A DNA stretch of 64,000 nt from Asterella californica. Taxonomy: Eukaryota > Streptophyta > Marchantiopsida > Marchantiales > Aytoniaceae. Shown in pieces: positions 32,654 through 43,649 of this stretch (position 1 is its first letter; every line of letters starts with the position of its first letter). Position numbers and translations under genes: made by a program. The stretch lies in assembly GCA_036924285.1 (NCBI GenBank), contig JAYKYS010000012.1, positions 5,642,001 to 5,706,000 of the forward strand, in the 5' to 3' direction. The notes beneath the pieces are model-generated. The model was given only the letters and a program-made list of their open reading frames with translations. It did not search any database and was not told where the DNA came from.

Positions 32654-33306
32654 GGAATCTTAATTTCTCCTTTTCATTTTATTTTTCTCTCGTTTGGATT
32701 TTCCCTTCTTCCCCATCTTCTCCCATCTTCCCCATCTTCTTACCTTCTTCTAGTGAGCTTCCGAGACTTCTATTGAGCTTCCGTGAAGGTGAATGTCGTT
32801 GTAGTGCTATAGGAAGATCATTTCCGTAAGCAGAAGCCAGGGAAGGCTACATGAGGCATACACTCTGTGATTAATCTAACCCGTTGGAATGTGAGAGAGA
32901 GAGTAAGGTGTAACAGCCGTTGCTAGTCGACTTCTATGAAGCAGGAGCAGTCTTCTAGAGGTGTGAGAAGCCGAGTTGAACCCCCAGAAGCCGAGAATTG
33001 CTTCAAGAAGACGGTATTGAGAAGACCGGAAGAAGTAATCTGGAAGCAGGAAGCGTCTTCTCGATTTTTTTTGTGAATATTTGTGTGATATTTTAGTTAG
33101 TAGTTGTTTGTTTAGGTCTAGAGCACCTTTTGGAGGGTCTGGAAGCCGTGTGGTTTTGTGAGAAGATGAGATTTCTAGACAAAACCCATGTGTTTGTGTG
33201 TTTGAACAGATCTTAGAACTTAGAGCAGCGTTACTTGTGCAAATCTTCTATGGGAACAATATCTTGTATACTAAATGGGCAAAAGGAGTAATCCTGCGAC
33301 ACTACA
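32654..33306 (+). mobile_element. Copy A, right end
   Basis: The last 653 bases of copy A, displaced by insertion of B; about 650 bases parallel to 32004-32653, giving the look of a tandem duplication. Ends ...CACTACA at 33306, one base inside the El2 LTR end. The flanking bases GCTGC have no partner on the truncated left side. Confidence 0.7.
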
Positions 33307-35057
33307 GCTGCAATATATACGGACTCCAAATGTATGTACACTGCCAGTTCTTTCTTCCTAAGAACACAAAACTGAGAAACAGACCAGAGCGGTCTGTAAT
33401 CTGCTTCAAAGCCCCTAGAACGAACTCTTGAATCTCAACCCTGACTCAAAATCACCGAGGGTAGCTCAAAACAAGAGAAACTTCTCTTTGCTAACAATAT
33501 GAGCTGCACCAACACCATATGACTCAAACCCAAGTCCAAACCACATCCATGTACAAGCTCTTAGCTAAAGCTAGCTACCACAAGCTGTATATAGTCAACC
33601 AGAACTCTAACAAACTCAAAAGAGCAAAACCCGTAGCGAAGAAACTGAAAAAGGTCTATCTGTGGACTTCCTCTTTTCGCCAAATGGACTTCAGATGTCG
33701 ATAGGATCTCCTCCGCTGACTCCGTTAACCCAAGAAACCTTCAGATCCGACTCCCAACAGCCGAGATATCACCGATTTTTGATCATAGGTGACCGAACCT
33801 TCAAAAACTCCTCCCTACGACTTAAAACCGCACACACCGCACAAACGGATCGTCTAAACTGATATCCGTCTTCCCTGGCAGATAGATCTAGCTATCACGA
33901 ACCCAACGAGACTCCAAACAAGTCGTTTGGAGTTCCCCTTGCAAAACCACGCAAGAAATTTGGTCGCAGGTAGCAAAAAACTAACGTAAATGGACTCCCT
34001 GCGGCTCAAACTCGCTCACCTCACCCAAACCAACAATCCAATCCACGTATTGTCTTCTCCTATGCGTAGATGAAGACTCCCTGGTCGCGTAGGCACCAAG
34101 AACGAAGAGCTTGGCACACCGATCGCGAAGAACAACCCAATTTTAGGTCGCAGGTGATGAAAAATCTGACGCAAGCGCTTCCCTTCGAGCCAATTTCACT
34201 CAGAACTCCTAAACCGCCTGATGAAACTTGGTATCGTCTTCAATTTCCTATAGAACTCGGTGTTTTGATCCCGATGGATCCAAGGACAGTAAGTTTAGAT
34301 TCCAGAACGGCTCGAACGGTCCAGCTCTCCTTCACAGATAGCTGAAAACCTCAAATCTGCTTCTTGCGTCTCAATTTCTCTCAGAACACAACCTCCAATC
34401 CATCTCTTCAAGAACCGTCTTAACCCACACGTAGCTTGCACAGATCTGAACCCAACGACGCCTTGCGCGTTTGCATTGGACCTCCAAATCTCCCTAACCG
34501 TCCGCTGACAGGTCGCAGACGCAAGCAAGCTCCTTAAACAGCTCTCTTACGTCAGTCTCTGTACATACCAATTTTTCTCCAAGAATGAGGAAGCATGCCC
34601 CTTGCGTCTTTAATATAACGCCTGGGGCTGCAAATACCCAATCAGCAAGTAAACTAAGGTCTAGCTTGATTTTCTCTTTGTTCGAGTCACATAACTTCTC
34701 CAGTAGGTGTCCAAATGAAGTAGACAAGATGTCCATAGAAAGCTGACAATGAGCTCTACCCATCTATGCGATAAAAGTGAAGATCCGAAGTCGTGCCAAA
34801 AGCCTGTAAGCTGAGGCTTAGCTTGTTTTCTTCATCTTTTGAGTCTTGTAACTTCTCCACTAGGTGTCCAAATGAAGTAGACGAAGTGCCTATGGAAAGC
34901 TGACAAGGAGCTCTACCTATCTATGCGATGAAAATGGAGATCTGAAATGATGCCAAAAGCCCGTAAGCTAAGGCCTAGGTTGTCTTTTCATGAGTGTCTT
35001 TGGAGCGACAAGCATCGAAGTCTGAATTTCAGATAGGAGCCAGTCCACGACACGACA
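33307..35057 (-). repeat. 5' LTR of El2
   Basis: Partner of 19269-21020, including the 157-base U3 tandem (near 34660-34975). The left end lacks at most one base. Gag and a primer-binding site would be expected to the left on the minus strand, but copy A lies there. Confidence 0.85.
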
Positions 35058-35466
35058 AGGTCCACTTGTAAACGTCTACTTGTAAGTCTTAATTCGATGC
35101 TTTAGTTGATTTTGCAAAAACTGCAAAAAAGGTCGATGTATATATATGTTACATATATCTTTAAATTAACTAAAAAATATCACGTATTAAAATATAAGTA
35201 TGTGTGAAAGACATGTCATGTACAATTTTATATGTTGAAAGCTCTGTACATATATAATGTCATACCGCATGTGATACTTTATGTACGTATAGAGTATTTA
35301 ATTTAAATGTTGTCCAGTTCAAGCTAAGGTCCATAATTGGTTGTTCTTTTCAAATGACTCTCTTGTCATAATACAACATGGTCTTTGGTATCAGCCAGCG
35401 TGAACAAGGGTGGATCTAAATCTTTTTCTGGATAAATAAGATTCACATCTTCCTCCCAAATCTCCA
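35058..35466. other. AT-rich noncoding flank
   Basis: No gene seen. Contains ATATATATG stretches near 35140-35160. Confidence 0.4.
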
Positions 35467-36960
35467 TCACCAGAATTGCAATTTATTTACATCACGAGGA
35501 ATCTCCTTCTCGTGATGTAAATAATGACCTTCTACGCCCACAATCTTCTCCAAAGCAACCTCAACCATAACATGTTTTGGTTTCTTGAGGACAATGTATT
35601 CACCTGTCATAAACTGTACAGAGATAGAGGAAAAGATCATCAACACAATCTTCGAAGATACAATTCAAAAGACATTACTCACAATAAAAAAAGAAGAGTT
35701 CAGAACATTGATCTAGACGTACCTTCTTATTTCTCTGACAAGCTCGTGGTGAAACCTTTCGCTTTTCAGCTGAAGTTGGAAGAAAGTTTTTTGTCTTCTT
35801 ATTTTCATTTCTACAGAGTCACCAAATATCTGTTGGACTTCCGCAACAATATCTGGAGAAGAGTTCTTTGATATCTGGTTCCTAGTAACAGCAACGATTG
35901 ATGGTTCATCATGAACAGGAATGCTATCAACCGACTTAGATGCAATGAACTATATCAATGAAAGGAGTTGAGTTAGAATAGAAAACAAAAGATTACATGA
36001 AATGTTTGAAAACAAAAGACTACATGATGTAATAAGTTACCAGTTTGTTTGCAGATCCAGCATATCCAGTGCGGTTTGAATAGTTCAACTTTGGTACTCC
36101 TGCTCTTGCTGACTTCATTTGCATACATTTCGCTTGACCTTGTGGAGAGAGTCAATATTGTATGAGGGACTCCACTGATCGAATGGAGTACCGAGTGGAC
36201 AGTTTGCATCAACTTTTCCTCTTCTTGTCATCTCTCATATCTTCTTCAGTTGTCTCTCTTTGTCTTTAAGATTTGCATGACTTTGTGCTTCACAAAAGGC
36301 TCAGATGGTTCATCCTTCACATACTCATACTTAAAATTTAAAGCTCGCCTCATGTTGCAGAGACAAGCAGATGAGTGCTTTGAGTATTCAATCAGACCCA
36401 AATCCAAGTAAGACAAGCAAGCCTGTCTAAGATCCGTGAACCATTCGCTCTTATCATCATCCATAATTTCACCATCATCATTAACTTCGATTACATTTGG
36501 TTTCAAACCTCGTTGTTTACGAGCTTCTACTGCTGCTAGCCACTTACGTTTTTTAGAACGTTGTCTTCTCCGATGTTCTACGTTCGCTGTATAAAAAAAA
36601 AGATACAAAGATGAGACTCACTCTCTACAAATTACATACAACAAAATATCACATATATGATACAAGTATGAACATTCAATCGTGATTTGGACCATGAGTT
36701 TAAATGTTACACCTTCTCAAAACACTCTGATTCCATCCGAGTGCTTGCATTAGTAGTTGATTCATCCGGAGTGCACGTGATCGATGTTGACGTCGGCTGA
36801 TCATGACTTTCTAAATGCTTGCGAAGCACTTGTAGAACTTCCGTGTGAAATATGAGTAGGAACTCCCATATGAAATGGCCAGCTATCGGAAGCATTGCTC
36901 ATCCAAGGACCTGAAGGTCTTGAAAAAATCGGTCCTATCCAGGACCCTATTGCCACATAA
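35467..36960 (-). pseudogene. Decayed multi-exon gene of unknown function
   Basis: Several minus-strand exon-like frames follow one another with consensus borders. 36717-36960 is Pro/Ser-rich (WIGPIFSRPSGPW) with a frame break. 36246-36591 follows a TTTTTATACAG acceptor and encodes a basic start (RRRQRSKKRKWLAAVEARK) then WFTDLRQACLSYLDLG. 36041-36210 (GVPKLNYSNRTGYAGSANK) ends in a GTAAC donor. 35723-35934 (IVAEVQQIFGDSVEMKIRR) ends at AAG|GTACGT. A possible last piece, 35467-35613, follows TGTACAG but fits the frame poorly. At least three frameshifts (near 36785, 36270, 36150) argue for a pseudogene. I do not recognise the family. Confidence 0.45.
35483..35524. repeat. Perfect 16-base hairpin
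   Basis: TTATTTACATCACGAG (35483-35498) and its exact complement (35509-35524) are separated by 10 bases. It overlaps the last exon-like piece of the decayed gene. Confidence 0.85.
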
Positions 36961-37193
36961 TTTATAGTAAGAACGCGTACATGGAGTTGTTGTTGTGGGA
37001 TATAGAACTACAAGAGGACATGATTACTGGATAATCAAGAACTCATGAGATGAAAGCTAAGGTGGGACAGGCTACATCCGTATAACGCGTAACGTTGAGG
37101 ATCCTCAAGGATTGTACGAGATAGCGATGTCGACATCTTACTCGATCAAGTTTAAAGTTGAGGGAAACTGAAGCAGAACAGTTTGGAACACGT

Positions 37194-38780
37194 TGTCGTA
37201 GTGCGTGACATTTCACATGATGAAACAAAACTTCAGAAGACACTCAACCAGCATTTGTTCGGGAAGCTGCACCCTAGCTTATCAAGCTGGGCAGGAGCTA
37301 AGCTACGGCCATGCTTGGCAAGCTGCATCCTAGCTTGGATTGGAATATCACCCTAAAGGGGTCGAAAGACACCAGAATGCAGAGCTCGACAAGGAGAGAG
37401 ACTTCATGCTTCCAGTTTTGACAGAAGGTGTTTTAAGCAATAGTTAGTACGGGGTTTAGATTTAGAAATATGCAAAAGAGAGAAATCCGTCGATTCTAGC
37501 TCGTGACTCAGACTCTCAATCTGATAGAGTGAGTGTGTAGGTGTTCATGAGTATTATCGTTTTGACTCTTCATTCATTAAAAACGGAGTTGTATAGAAAA
37601 GTTAGCATAGGAAAGGCTAGTAAAGATTTTGCAGAAAAATTTCTTCAGTAAAAGCATATATATACTGACTGTAAATGCTTTTAGAACGGAACCAAAAGCC
37701 ATCCCAGTGATAGTGCGCCTGCCTAGGAGGAAAGTGGTCTCAAGATCAATTCTCCTTGGCCTCTAGTTCCTATTCCGGCATGTTGACCTCCTGGAAGGAA
37801 GTCTATGTTGGCTATGCAGCCACGTCCGACATATCTAGGGACGGGAGACCGATATCTCTCTTAATCGTGGACTTCTTGGTTTAAGCCTCCGCATGCCATC
37901 ATGAATATACCATGGGAGATACCTAGTGCGCATATCGAGGGGCTGTAAGTCTTGTGGGGCAGCCTCATAAGTGTAGGGGCTTCGTCCTACATTGAATGGC
38001 TTGTGGTATATTTAGGATGGCATCAAGAGCACGGGAAATTTTTGTTAATCAGTTAATTAATCATCGAATCAGCTTACCAATGGCAAAGAAAGCTGTGAGA
38101 CCTTTAGTAATGAAGGAGTCTGCTTTGTAAAGACAGCTGTGAAGCTTTTAATAAAGAAGGAGCTAGTTTAGTAATTAAGGTTCTGTACGTAAGGACAGTA
38201 GGGGGCATCTAAGCTAGGGACATGCTTCTAATAAGTAGTTCTGCTTATAAGGACAGCAGAGGGGCATCTTAACTAGGGACTTACCTTTTAGGTTAATTAA
38301 CTTGCGGCCGTGAGAGATAGAGGATTTTTTCTGGAGAGTAGAGAAAAAGTCGTCGAGACGCGCAAGAGAAGCTTGGGAGCATGGGAGATCAAATTTCTGA
38401 GAAGACTGAATTGGAAGGTCATCGCAAGGAGGGGGTCAAGCGCTCTATGGCTTGAACTGTGTCTAACAACTTGTTTTGGAGAAAATTATCTTCAGGAGGG
38501 AGTCTATTGAGCGAAGATCAGTTTGATGATCTGTGAGAGGCTTTTGATCGTTGTTGAATCAGATTTTTGAGAGCTTTCAATTGGGAGGTTGACGCAAGGA
38601 GAGGAATAAGAGTCAGGGGCCTGAATTTCACCTACTAGATTGAGATTGAGGTAGGCTTAGTAGATTTTTGGCAGAAAAGTGATAGACGGAGAGAAAGACG
38701 CACAAGAGAGAAAGAGAGAGAGATTTTCTTTACAGTTGAAGAAATTGATGGTGCAGCCGGCACTGAAATAAAGTTATTCT
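37194..38780 (+). repeat. LTR-like repeat R2, inverted partner of R1
   Basis: Diverged reverse-complement copy of 1-1565. It begins TGTCGTAGTGCG at 37194; an AATAAA lies at 38765-38770. The right end is not determined, because R1 runs out of the window there. It probably interrupts or adjoins the decayed gene remnants at 35467-36960 and 40500-41320. No gene inside. Confidence 0.65.
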
Positions 38781-38933
38781 GAATCTTGAAAGATCTATCT
38801 GTGCACCTGAGTGTCTGCTGGGTGTTTGTTTGAGTGTGTCTTGTAATTGATGGCGGCAAAAAGTAGGATTTTGAGATCTCATCGTCAACAGCAACCTATT
38901 TTCTTTTTAGGTCGTTTCTCTGATCAATTACAG

Positions 38934-39175
38934 TCAAGAGGTCCGTCCTCCCTAAGAAAGACTCTCGCCAATACAACGTGGTTCTATCGCAAAGAAAGAT
39001 TCATGTAGAATACAATAAAGTCAGTGTAGTCTACATGGACATCCCAAGGGAGATGCTTGTGAATGTAGATCCAAATAGGCACTCACAGTTATGTATAACC
39101 AGTGATAGCGAGTTTCATCGTAGTATGATAGTAAAAGAACATACGAATCAAAGAACATACGGACTCACCGGATAA
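38934..39175 (+). other. Exon-like open frame of unknown nature
   Basis: After an ATTACAG acceptor-like site the plus strand is open to TAA, with a non-repetitive composition (RKIHVEYNKVSVVYMDIPRE, then HRSMIVKEHTNQRTYG). No motif I recognise. It may be the start of an internal region behind repeat R2, or a gene exon. Confidence 0.3.
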
Positions 39176-39512
39176 AACTTGCTTCGTTGATCACTACGTA
39201 TGCGCTTCACATCGACTACAGTCTTGCTTGCTCGACAATGAGAAGCGATAGTTTCTTTTTGAGACACATATTTGACTTTGAGACATTGAACGTGTCAATA
39301 TCGGAACCCTAAACCCACAACATGTTTGACTTCTATCAGTGGTGTGAGGACAAAATAAGAAAACGACTATCTTTGAATGGATAACGGCTAGCCAGTGAGA
39401 GTAACAAAATCCTCGTATTCAACTGGTGGATCAAGTATCTTGGAAGTTGGCACAAGATCTTCTCTCTAATCTAAAGAAAGTGTATCAGTCCTCAAGACTA
39501 ACCGAAACTACT

Positions 39513-40440
39513 TGTAACAACCAAGAGGAACCAAATGTATCAGAAAGAATAAATTAAGGATCGTTCTCATGAAGATACAGTTAACATTACGCAAATTATA
39601 TACAACAACATCACAGTGATAATTCTAGAAGTTTTATGCTATTCTCATGGAATAGAATAATATTCGGATGAGAGTCTTTAGTTTGATAAAGAACTAAACC
39701 CAAGTACAACCTGATAAATTGAATACAAATCAACAAAATAATTCTTGGATCATTGACCTTTCCAACAATACAGATAAAAGATTCAAGAAGACAAATATAT
39801 GAATGAATGAAGAATGCAAAATACTGCAGAAATGTTACTAATCTTCTTCCATGAAAACAGAAAAACACAGACTTCACATTAAGGTTTCAAGAATAAGCCA
39901 CTACTCTTCCTAAGAAGTGTTTTTCAAACTAAATCTTTAATCTTGAAGACCAACTCTTATTTGAAAAAACTCTCTTCGAGAAGAAGCAACCATCTTCCAA
40001 ACTCTTCTTACAATTTAACTCACTCTCTTCAACTTCGCAGTAACTAGTTTATTCTCAGAACTTCGTTCTATCTCTCATTCACTTGTTACGAAGGCTCCTT
40101 CCACAGAAGTCCACTTGAGAAGATCTTCGTCAACTAGCTTTACTCCTGTGACAGCAAACTATAAAAATTCGTAGGATTTGTCTTCATCCAAAACATTCCA
40201 CACGTTCACTCCGCAATCTTGGATAACAAAAATTAATTAACAAAGACTGAAAATATGAAAAAGTTACATCATATGAAAGTTGGATCGCATATATATTCCT
40301 ACTCTCGAATCTAATGAATCTTCTTCCTAAGAAGTTTGAAGATCTTCTCTACCTTACGATCTATCTGCATCTTCACGGATCTACTCTCGTAATCCTAATT
40401 GTATTCTCTCTCTTTCTCTTTGTTCAATTAGCTTCGAGAA
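39513..40440 (-). mobile_element. 5'-truncated copy of element C (3' end only)
   Basis: Reverse-complement match to 30600-31558, starting TGTAACAACC at 39513 like the end of C. It includes the end of the C coding region, the second TATA-like site (ATATATATGCGATCC against TATATAAGCGATGCG) and the terminal GATCGTT block. Clearly diverged, so older than C. It is truncated within the coding region and lacks the C left end; no partner for the flanking CTACT was found. Confidence 0.7.
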
Positions 40441-40499
40441 TACCAATACAGGGAAATACCAAGTAAGGACTCTGCTGATGTGATATCTTTCATGTTGTG

Positions 40500-41320
40500 C
40501 TGACTAAATTCGAAGTCTATCCGGGTCTTTCAATCCAGAGCGACACCATAGCATGTGAGGGGAGCAACTAGAGACGTTTGTCTTCTTTATCCGTTTCGTC
40601 TTCTGACTCACGTCTAGTTCTTGAAAGTCTAGTTGATATGGGTCATCGTCATGATCTCTAGCGGTCTTAATTTCGTCATCCCTCTCTCCGTTGGCCTCAG
40701 CTTCCTCCTCACTCCCTCCATCATGGTCTATGACGGCCTCAGCTTCCTCCTCACTAGCATCACCAACTTCTTGTTCAGTGGGTTGTCCATCTCTTGCTCA
40801 AGCACGATGTCTGTTTCAGAATCTCGCTCTGGTGTTTTGACTCTTTTTTCAACTTTCTATGGCAACACAGATCAGCGAATTACTCGCAAATATCTCGACT
40901 GGAGACACAAACCATTATATACAATCTTGTTTCAATACAAGTATACACGAAGCATCGCATAACTTTTCAATTCAAATAAACTTACCGAGAAATCAAGTTG
41001 GTGCTCCTCGTTAGGTGAGGACTCAAAGTCAAAAAGAAAAGTACTTGTGAACTGACTGTTGTCATCCACACATGTTGATAATTTCATTAATTCTCAAGCA
41101 AGGATATGTCCATTGAACATTTCGTCAGAAGTTCACTTCTATGTTTTTTGTGCACCTTCATAAGGTGATTGTAGATAAAAGCTTTTTTGTCAAACGCAAG
41201 ATTGCGTTGCATACAAACAGGATGATTGCACACATAAAATTTAAATTTTTGTTTCATCTCATGATCAGCGAATAAAAAACTATCCCTTGGATAATACTTA
41301 ACATAAACATAAACCACCAT
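40500..41320 (-). pseudogene. Zinc-finger gene remnant
   Basis: Frame 41087-41320 starts with ATG and encodes one C2H2-type finger: CNHPVC (C-x4-C), fifteen residues, then HLMKVH (H-x4-H) and KKH. After a frame break, 40986-41065 encodes an acidic piece ending in a TCG|GTAAGT splice donor. After a TTGCCATAG acceptor the next exon (about 40500-40860) encodes KTPERDSETDIVLEQEMD, then in another frame a duplicated SEEEAEA acidic block and DDDPYQLDF. Two frame changes suggest decay. With 35467-36960 it could be part of one gene split by transposons, but I cannot prove it. Confidence 0.4.
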
Positions 41321-41705
41321 CTAAAGTCATGTTTCTAGTAAACTGTCCCAGGAACCATATCTCCAACTCAATCAAACGAACTCTCAAGCAGAGATATCTC
41401 TGTAGTATCAAAATCTCCTTATAAAAATGAACTGCGATATCGATACACGTGCAGCAACACTCACAACATGAGAGTATAAATATTTTGAGAGTAACAAGTA
41501 TTTTCTTTAAGACCTCGAATGCTTTTTGTTGCGAGAGATTTCAATGGAAGGGTTTTTTCGAGTCTTTGAGCAAGTCGAAAATAAGAAAGGCTATGTGAAT
41601 GAACCTTCGGATAAACTTCTGAAAGTATGAAGCTAACCCTAAGAAGGACCTAACTTCGGCTATTGATTTGGGTACGGGTCAGTTCTGGATGGACTAGACT
41701 TTTTG

Positions 41706-42250
41706 TTAATTAATATGTACCTCATCTTTGTCTATCAGGCAGTCAAGAAATACAACGCTCTCTTGTTTGAAAGAACATTTAGATGCTTTGAGGACAAGCT
41801 TTTCCCTCTCGAACTTACGAAAGACAACTTCTACGTCCTCGAGATGTTTGTCCCATGTTGACAAGTATACGATTATGTCATCCAAGTACACTATCACCGA
41901 CTCGTCCAGCTGATCTCTTAAGATATCTTTCATCAGCCGACAAAAAGTGACAGGTGCATTGGAGAGTCTAAACGGGAAGACAGTATATTCATGCAACTCA
42001 TACTGGATTATAATTGCTGTCTCCTCCTCGTCTCTCTCAGCGATCCTTATCTGATGGTAACCGGACCTCAGGTCCAACTTAATGAAGAACTTGCCCTTCA
42101 CAAGTTGGTCCATTATCTCGTCCGTTAAAGAAATCGGGTACTTCTTCTTTATCGTGTTCTTGGTAAGGACCCGATAGTCATCACACAACCTCAAGGTCCC
42201 TTCTTTCTTGGACACAAACATCACTGTGATCGCATAGGGAAAATATGACG
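41706..42250 (-). pseudogene. Reverse transcriptase fragment of Ty3 element E3
   Basis: A 172-residue open frame with the classic Ty3/gypsy motifs: LRLCDDYRVL, KLDLRSGYHQIRI with the catalytic aspartate, FRLSNAPVTF and YLDDIIVY (the YxDD box). A thumb segment follows (FLDCLIDKDEVHIN) and ends at a stop; RNase H and integrase are absent. The YLDD form shows this is a different, more typical plant lineage than El1. The upstream part continues in another frame at 42221-42550. Confidence 0.85.
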
Positions 42251-42550
42251 TAATATGACATGCTCGACCATCTCAGTGAGTTGGCTTTTTAGCTCCTGGA
42301 TTAGGTTAAGTGGCATCCTCCGGCACCTCTCAACTGGTGGAATGGTCCCGAGGATCACAATGATCTTGTGGTCGTTATTCTTTAGAGGAGTGAAGACGCT
42401 CGAGAGTTTCTCATGTAAGAAATGCGCATACTTCAACAGAAGTCGCTTCATCTTTGACCTCATCAGGAGTTTGGCTACTCTCTCTTCTTCATCTAACTCC
42501 TCGGATTCTTTCTCAGGGATTACAATCCAGACATCTTTTACGTCTTTCAT
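42221..42550 (-). pseudogene. Pre-RT segment of E3
   Basis: Encodes FTPLKNNDHKI, GTIPPVERCRRMPL and LKSQLTEMVEH, the segment just before the reverse transcriptase palm in Ty3 elements (usually DHxIxLxPGxxPP). A frameshift near 42235 separates it from 41706-42224. Confidence 0.75.
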
Positions 42551-42910
42551 TGATTATTTGAATTGCCTAACCATGCACATCATGTAGACAATCTTACATG
42601 ATCTGCATTCGAGTTGTTCAGAGGAGTATTGGGATCGAGAGCTTAACTCCAATGGTACAGCATGATCGACCCCTTGTGAATCTTTCTTCCACAGGATACC
42701 TTCTCCAAGGTCAAGATCAACAGAATTTTCTCGCAGCCACTTTCAGGATAAGAGCTCATTTATGGACCCTAAAGACATGACAAGAAAGTCGTGTCTACGA
42801 TTGACATCCTCGCACTCTACCGGTACTTTATACACGGCTTGAGTCACGACGGATGTCCCCTGCACAAAACGAACAACCAACAGAAAAGCTAACCGACTAA
42901 TAGGCATTCC

Positions 42911-43110
42911 TCATTCAAGCACTTTGCGAACAACAATCACACTAACATTTGTCTCGGTGTCGATAAGCATTCGAATGAACTTCCCGGTTACTCTTAGTAA
43001 GTTCACCCAAGGAAGACATTCAGACAAGATCTCAAGCTTATCCCTTTCGGCAGTTACAAAGTCTCGTCTTTTATTGCCGTCGGGATGTGACACCTCTAGG
43101 GTCGGATCTT
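42911..43110 (-). pseudogene. Protease remnant of E3
   Basis: Minus-strand GKFIRMLIDTETNVSVI resembles the retropepsin active site (LIDTGA..), with the glycine of the D-T-G triad replaced by glutamate. The stretch between it and 42550 is broken. Gag was not found further right. Confidence 0.55.
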
Positions 43111-43496
43111 CAACTGTCGTCGTCTGAAAATTTTCTGGAGCATTCTTCTCATCCTGCTAGAGTTTCTAACGAGATTTTGAGTTCTTATTTCGGAGAGCTA
43201 TCATCAAACAAGCTCGATCTCTTATAAACAATGGAAGGAATTACAGTCTAGTTGAATATTGAAGAATTAACAATATACAGATATCATGACATTGAACCAA
43301 CAAGACATACAATCGATTCAAGTGAATTTGCAGTAATCAACGATTTTACTGTATCATAGTTTAATAACACAATCTCTTTTTAAGAAACACAAATCATCTT
43401 CGCTTTATCTTATGAGCCTTAAGAGCTCATATCTCTTTATCCAACGACTTTGATATCTTTCAATTTTAGCTGATATTGGTCGACATCACTCAATCT

Positions 43497-43645
43497 ATTT
43501 TGTCACTCCGGTGAAATCTCCACCTCACTTTTTGTATTTTGATGAGCTTTGCGACTTTCTCTTTTCTTATTTCAATATTTCTCATGGTCTCTTTGATCAT
43601 CATTTTTGCAAGACGAGTAACAACAGATCTTTTTTCTTTAGATTT
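43497..43645 (-). other. Possible last exon, unknown gene
   Basis: After a TTTTTCAG acceptor the minus strand is open for 49 codons to TGA: KSKEKRSVVTRLAKMM, then IEIRKEKVAKLIKIQK. Basic and helical, similar in style to the tails of plant SANT/trihelix-like proteins. No upstream exon could be joined. Confidence 0.3.
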
Positions 43646-43649
43646 CTGA

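Larger units (their letters stand above)
19269..35057 (-). mobile_element. Ty3/gypsy element El2, gutted and carrying nested insertions
   Basis: Two 1.75-kb LTRs (19269-21020 and 33307-35057) enclose a minus-strand pol remnant (21021-23146) and a plus-strand nest of three other elements (23147-33306). Reverse transcriptase, gag and the primer-binding region are gone. The flanks, ACGAG at 19264-19268 and AGGTC at 35058-35062, do not match as a target duplication, so the two LTRs may not come from a single clean insertion. Integrase relates it to El1. Confidence 0.75.

Noticed and set aside
32004..33306. Apparent 650-base tandem duplication
   Set aside because: Better explained by B inserted into A at 24917/32654: the two units are the 3' ends of B and of A, brought together by nesting.
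35467..35613. Confident last exon of the decayed gene
   Set aside because: Joining it to the exon ending at 35723 gives an immediate stop, because the phase does not fit. Kept only as a possible piece.
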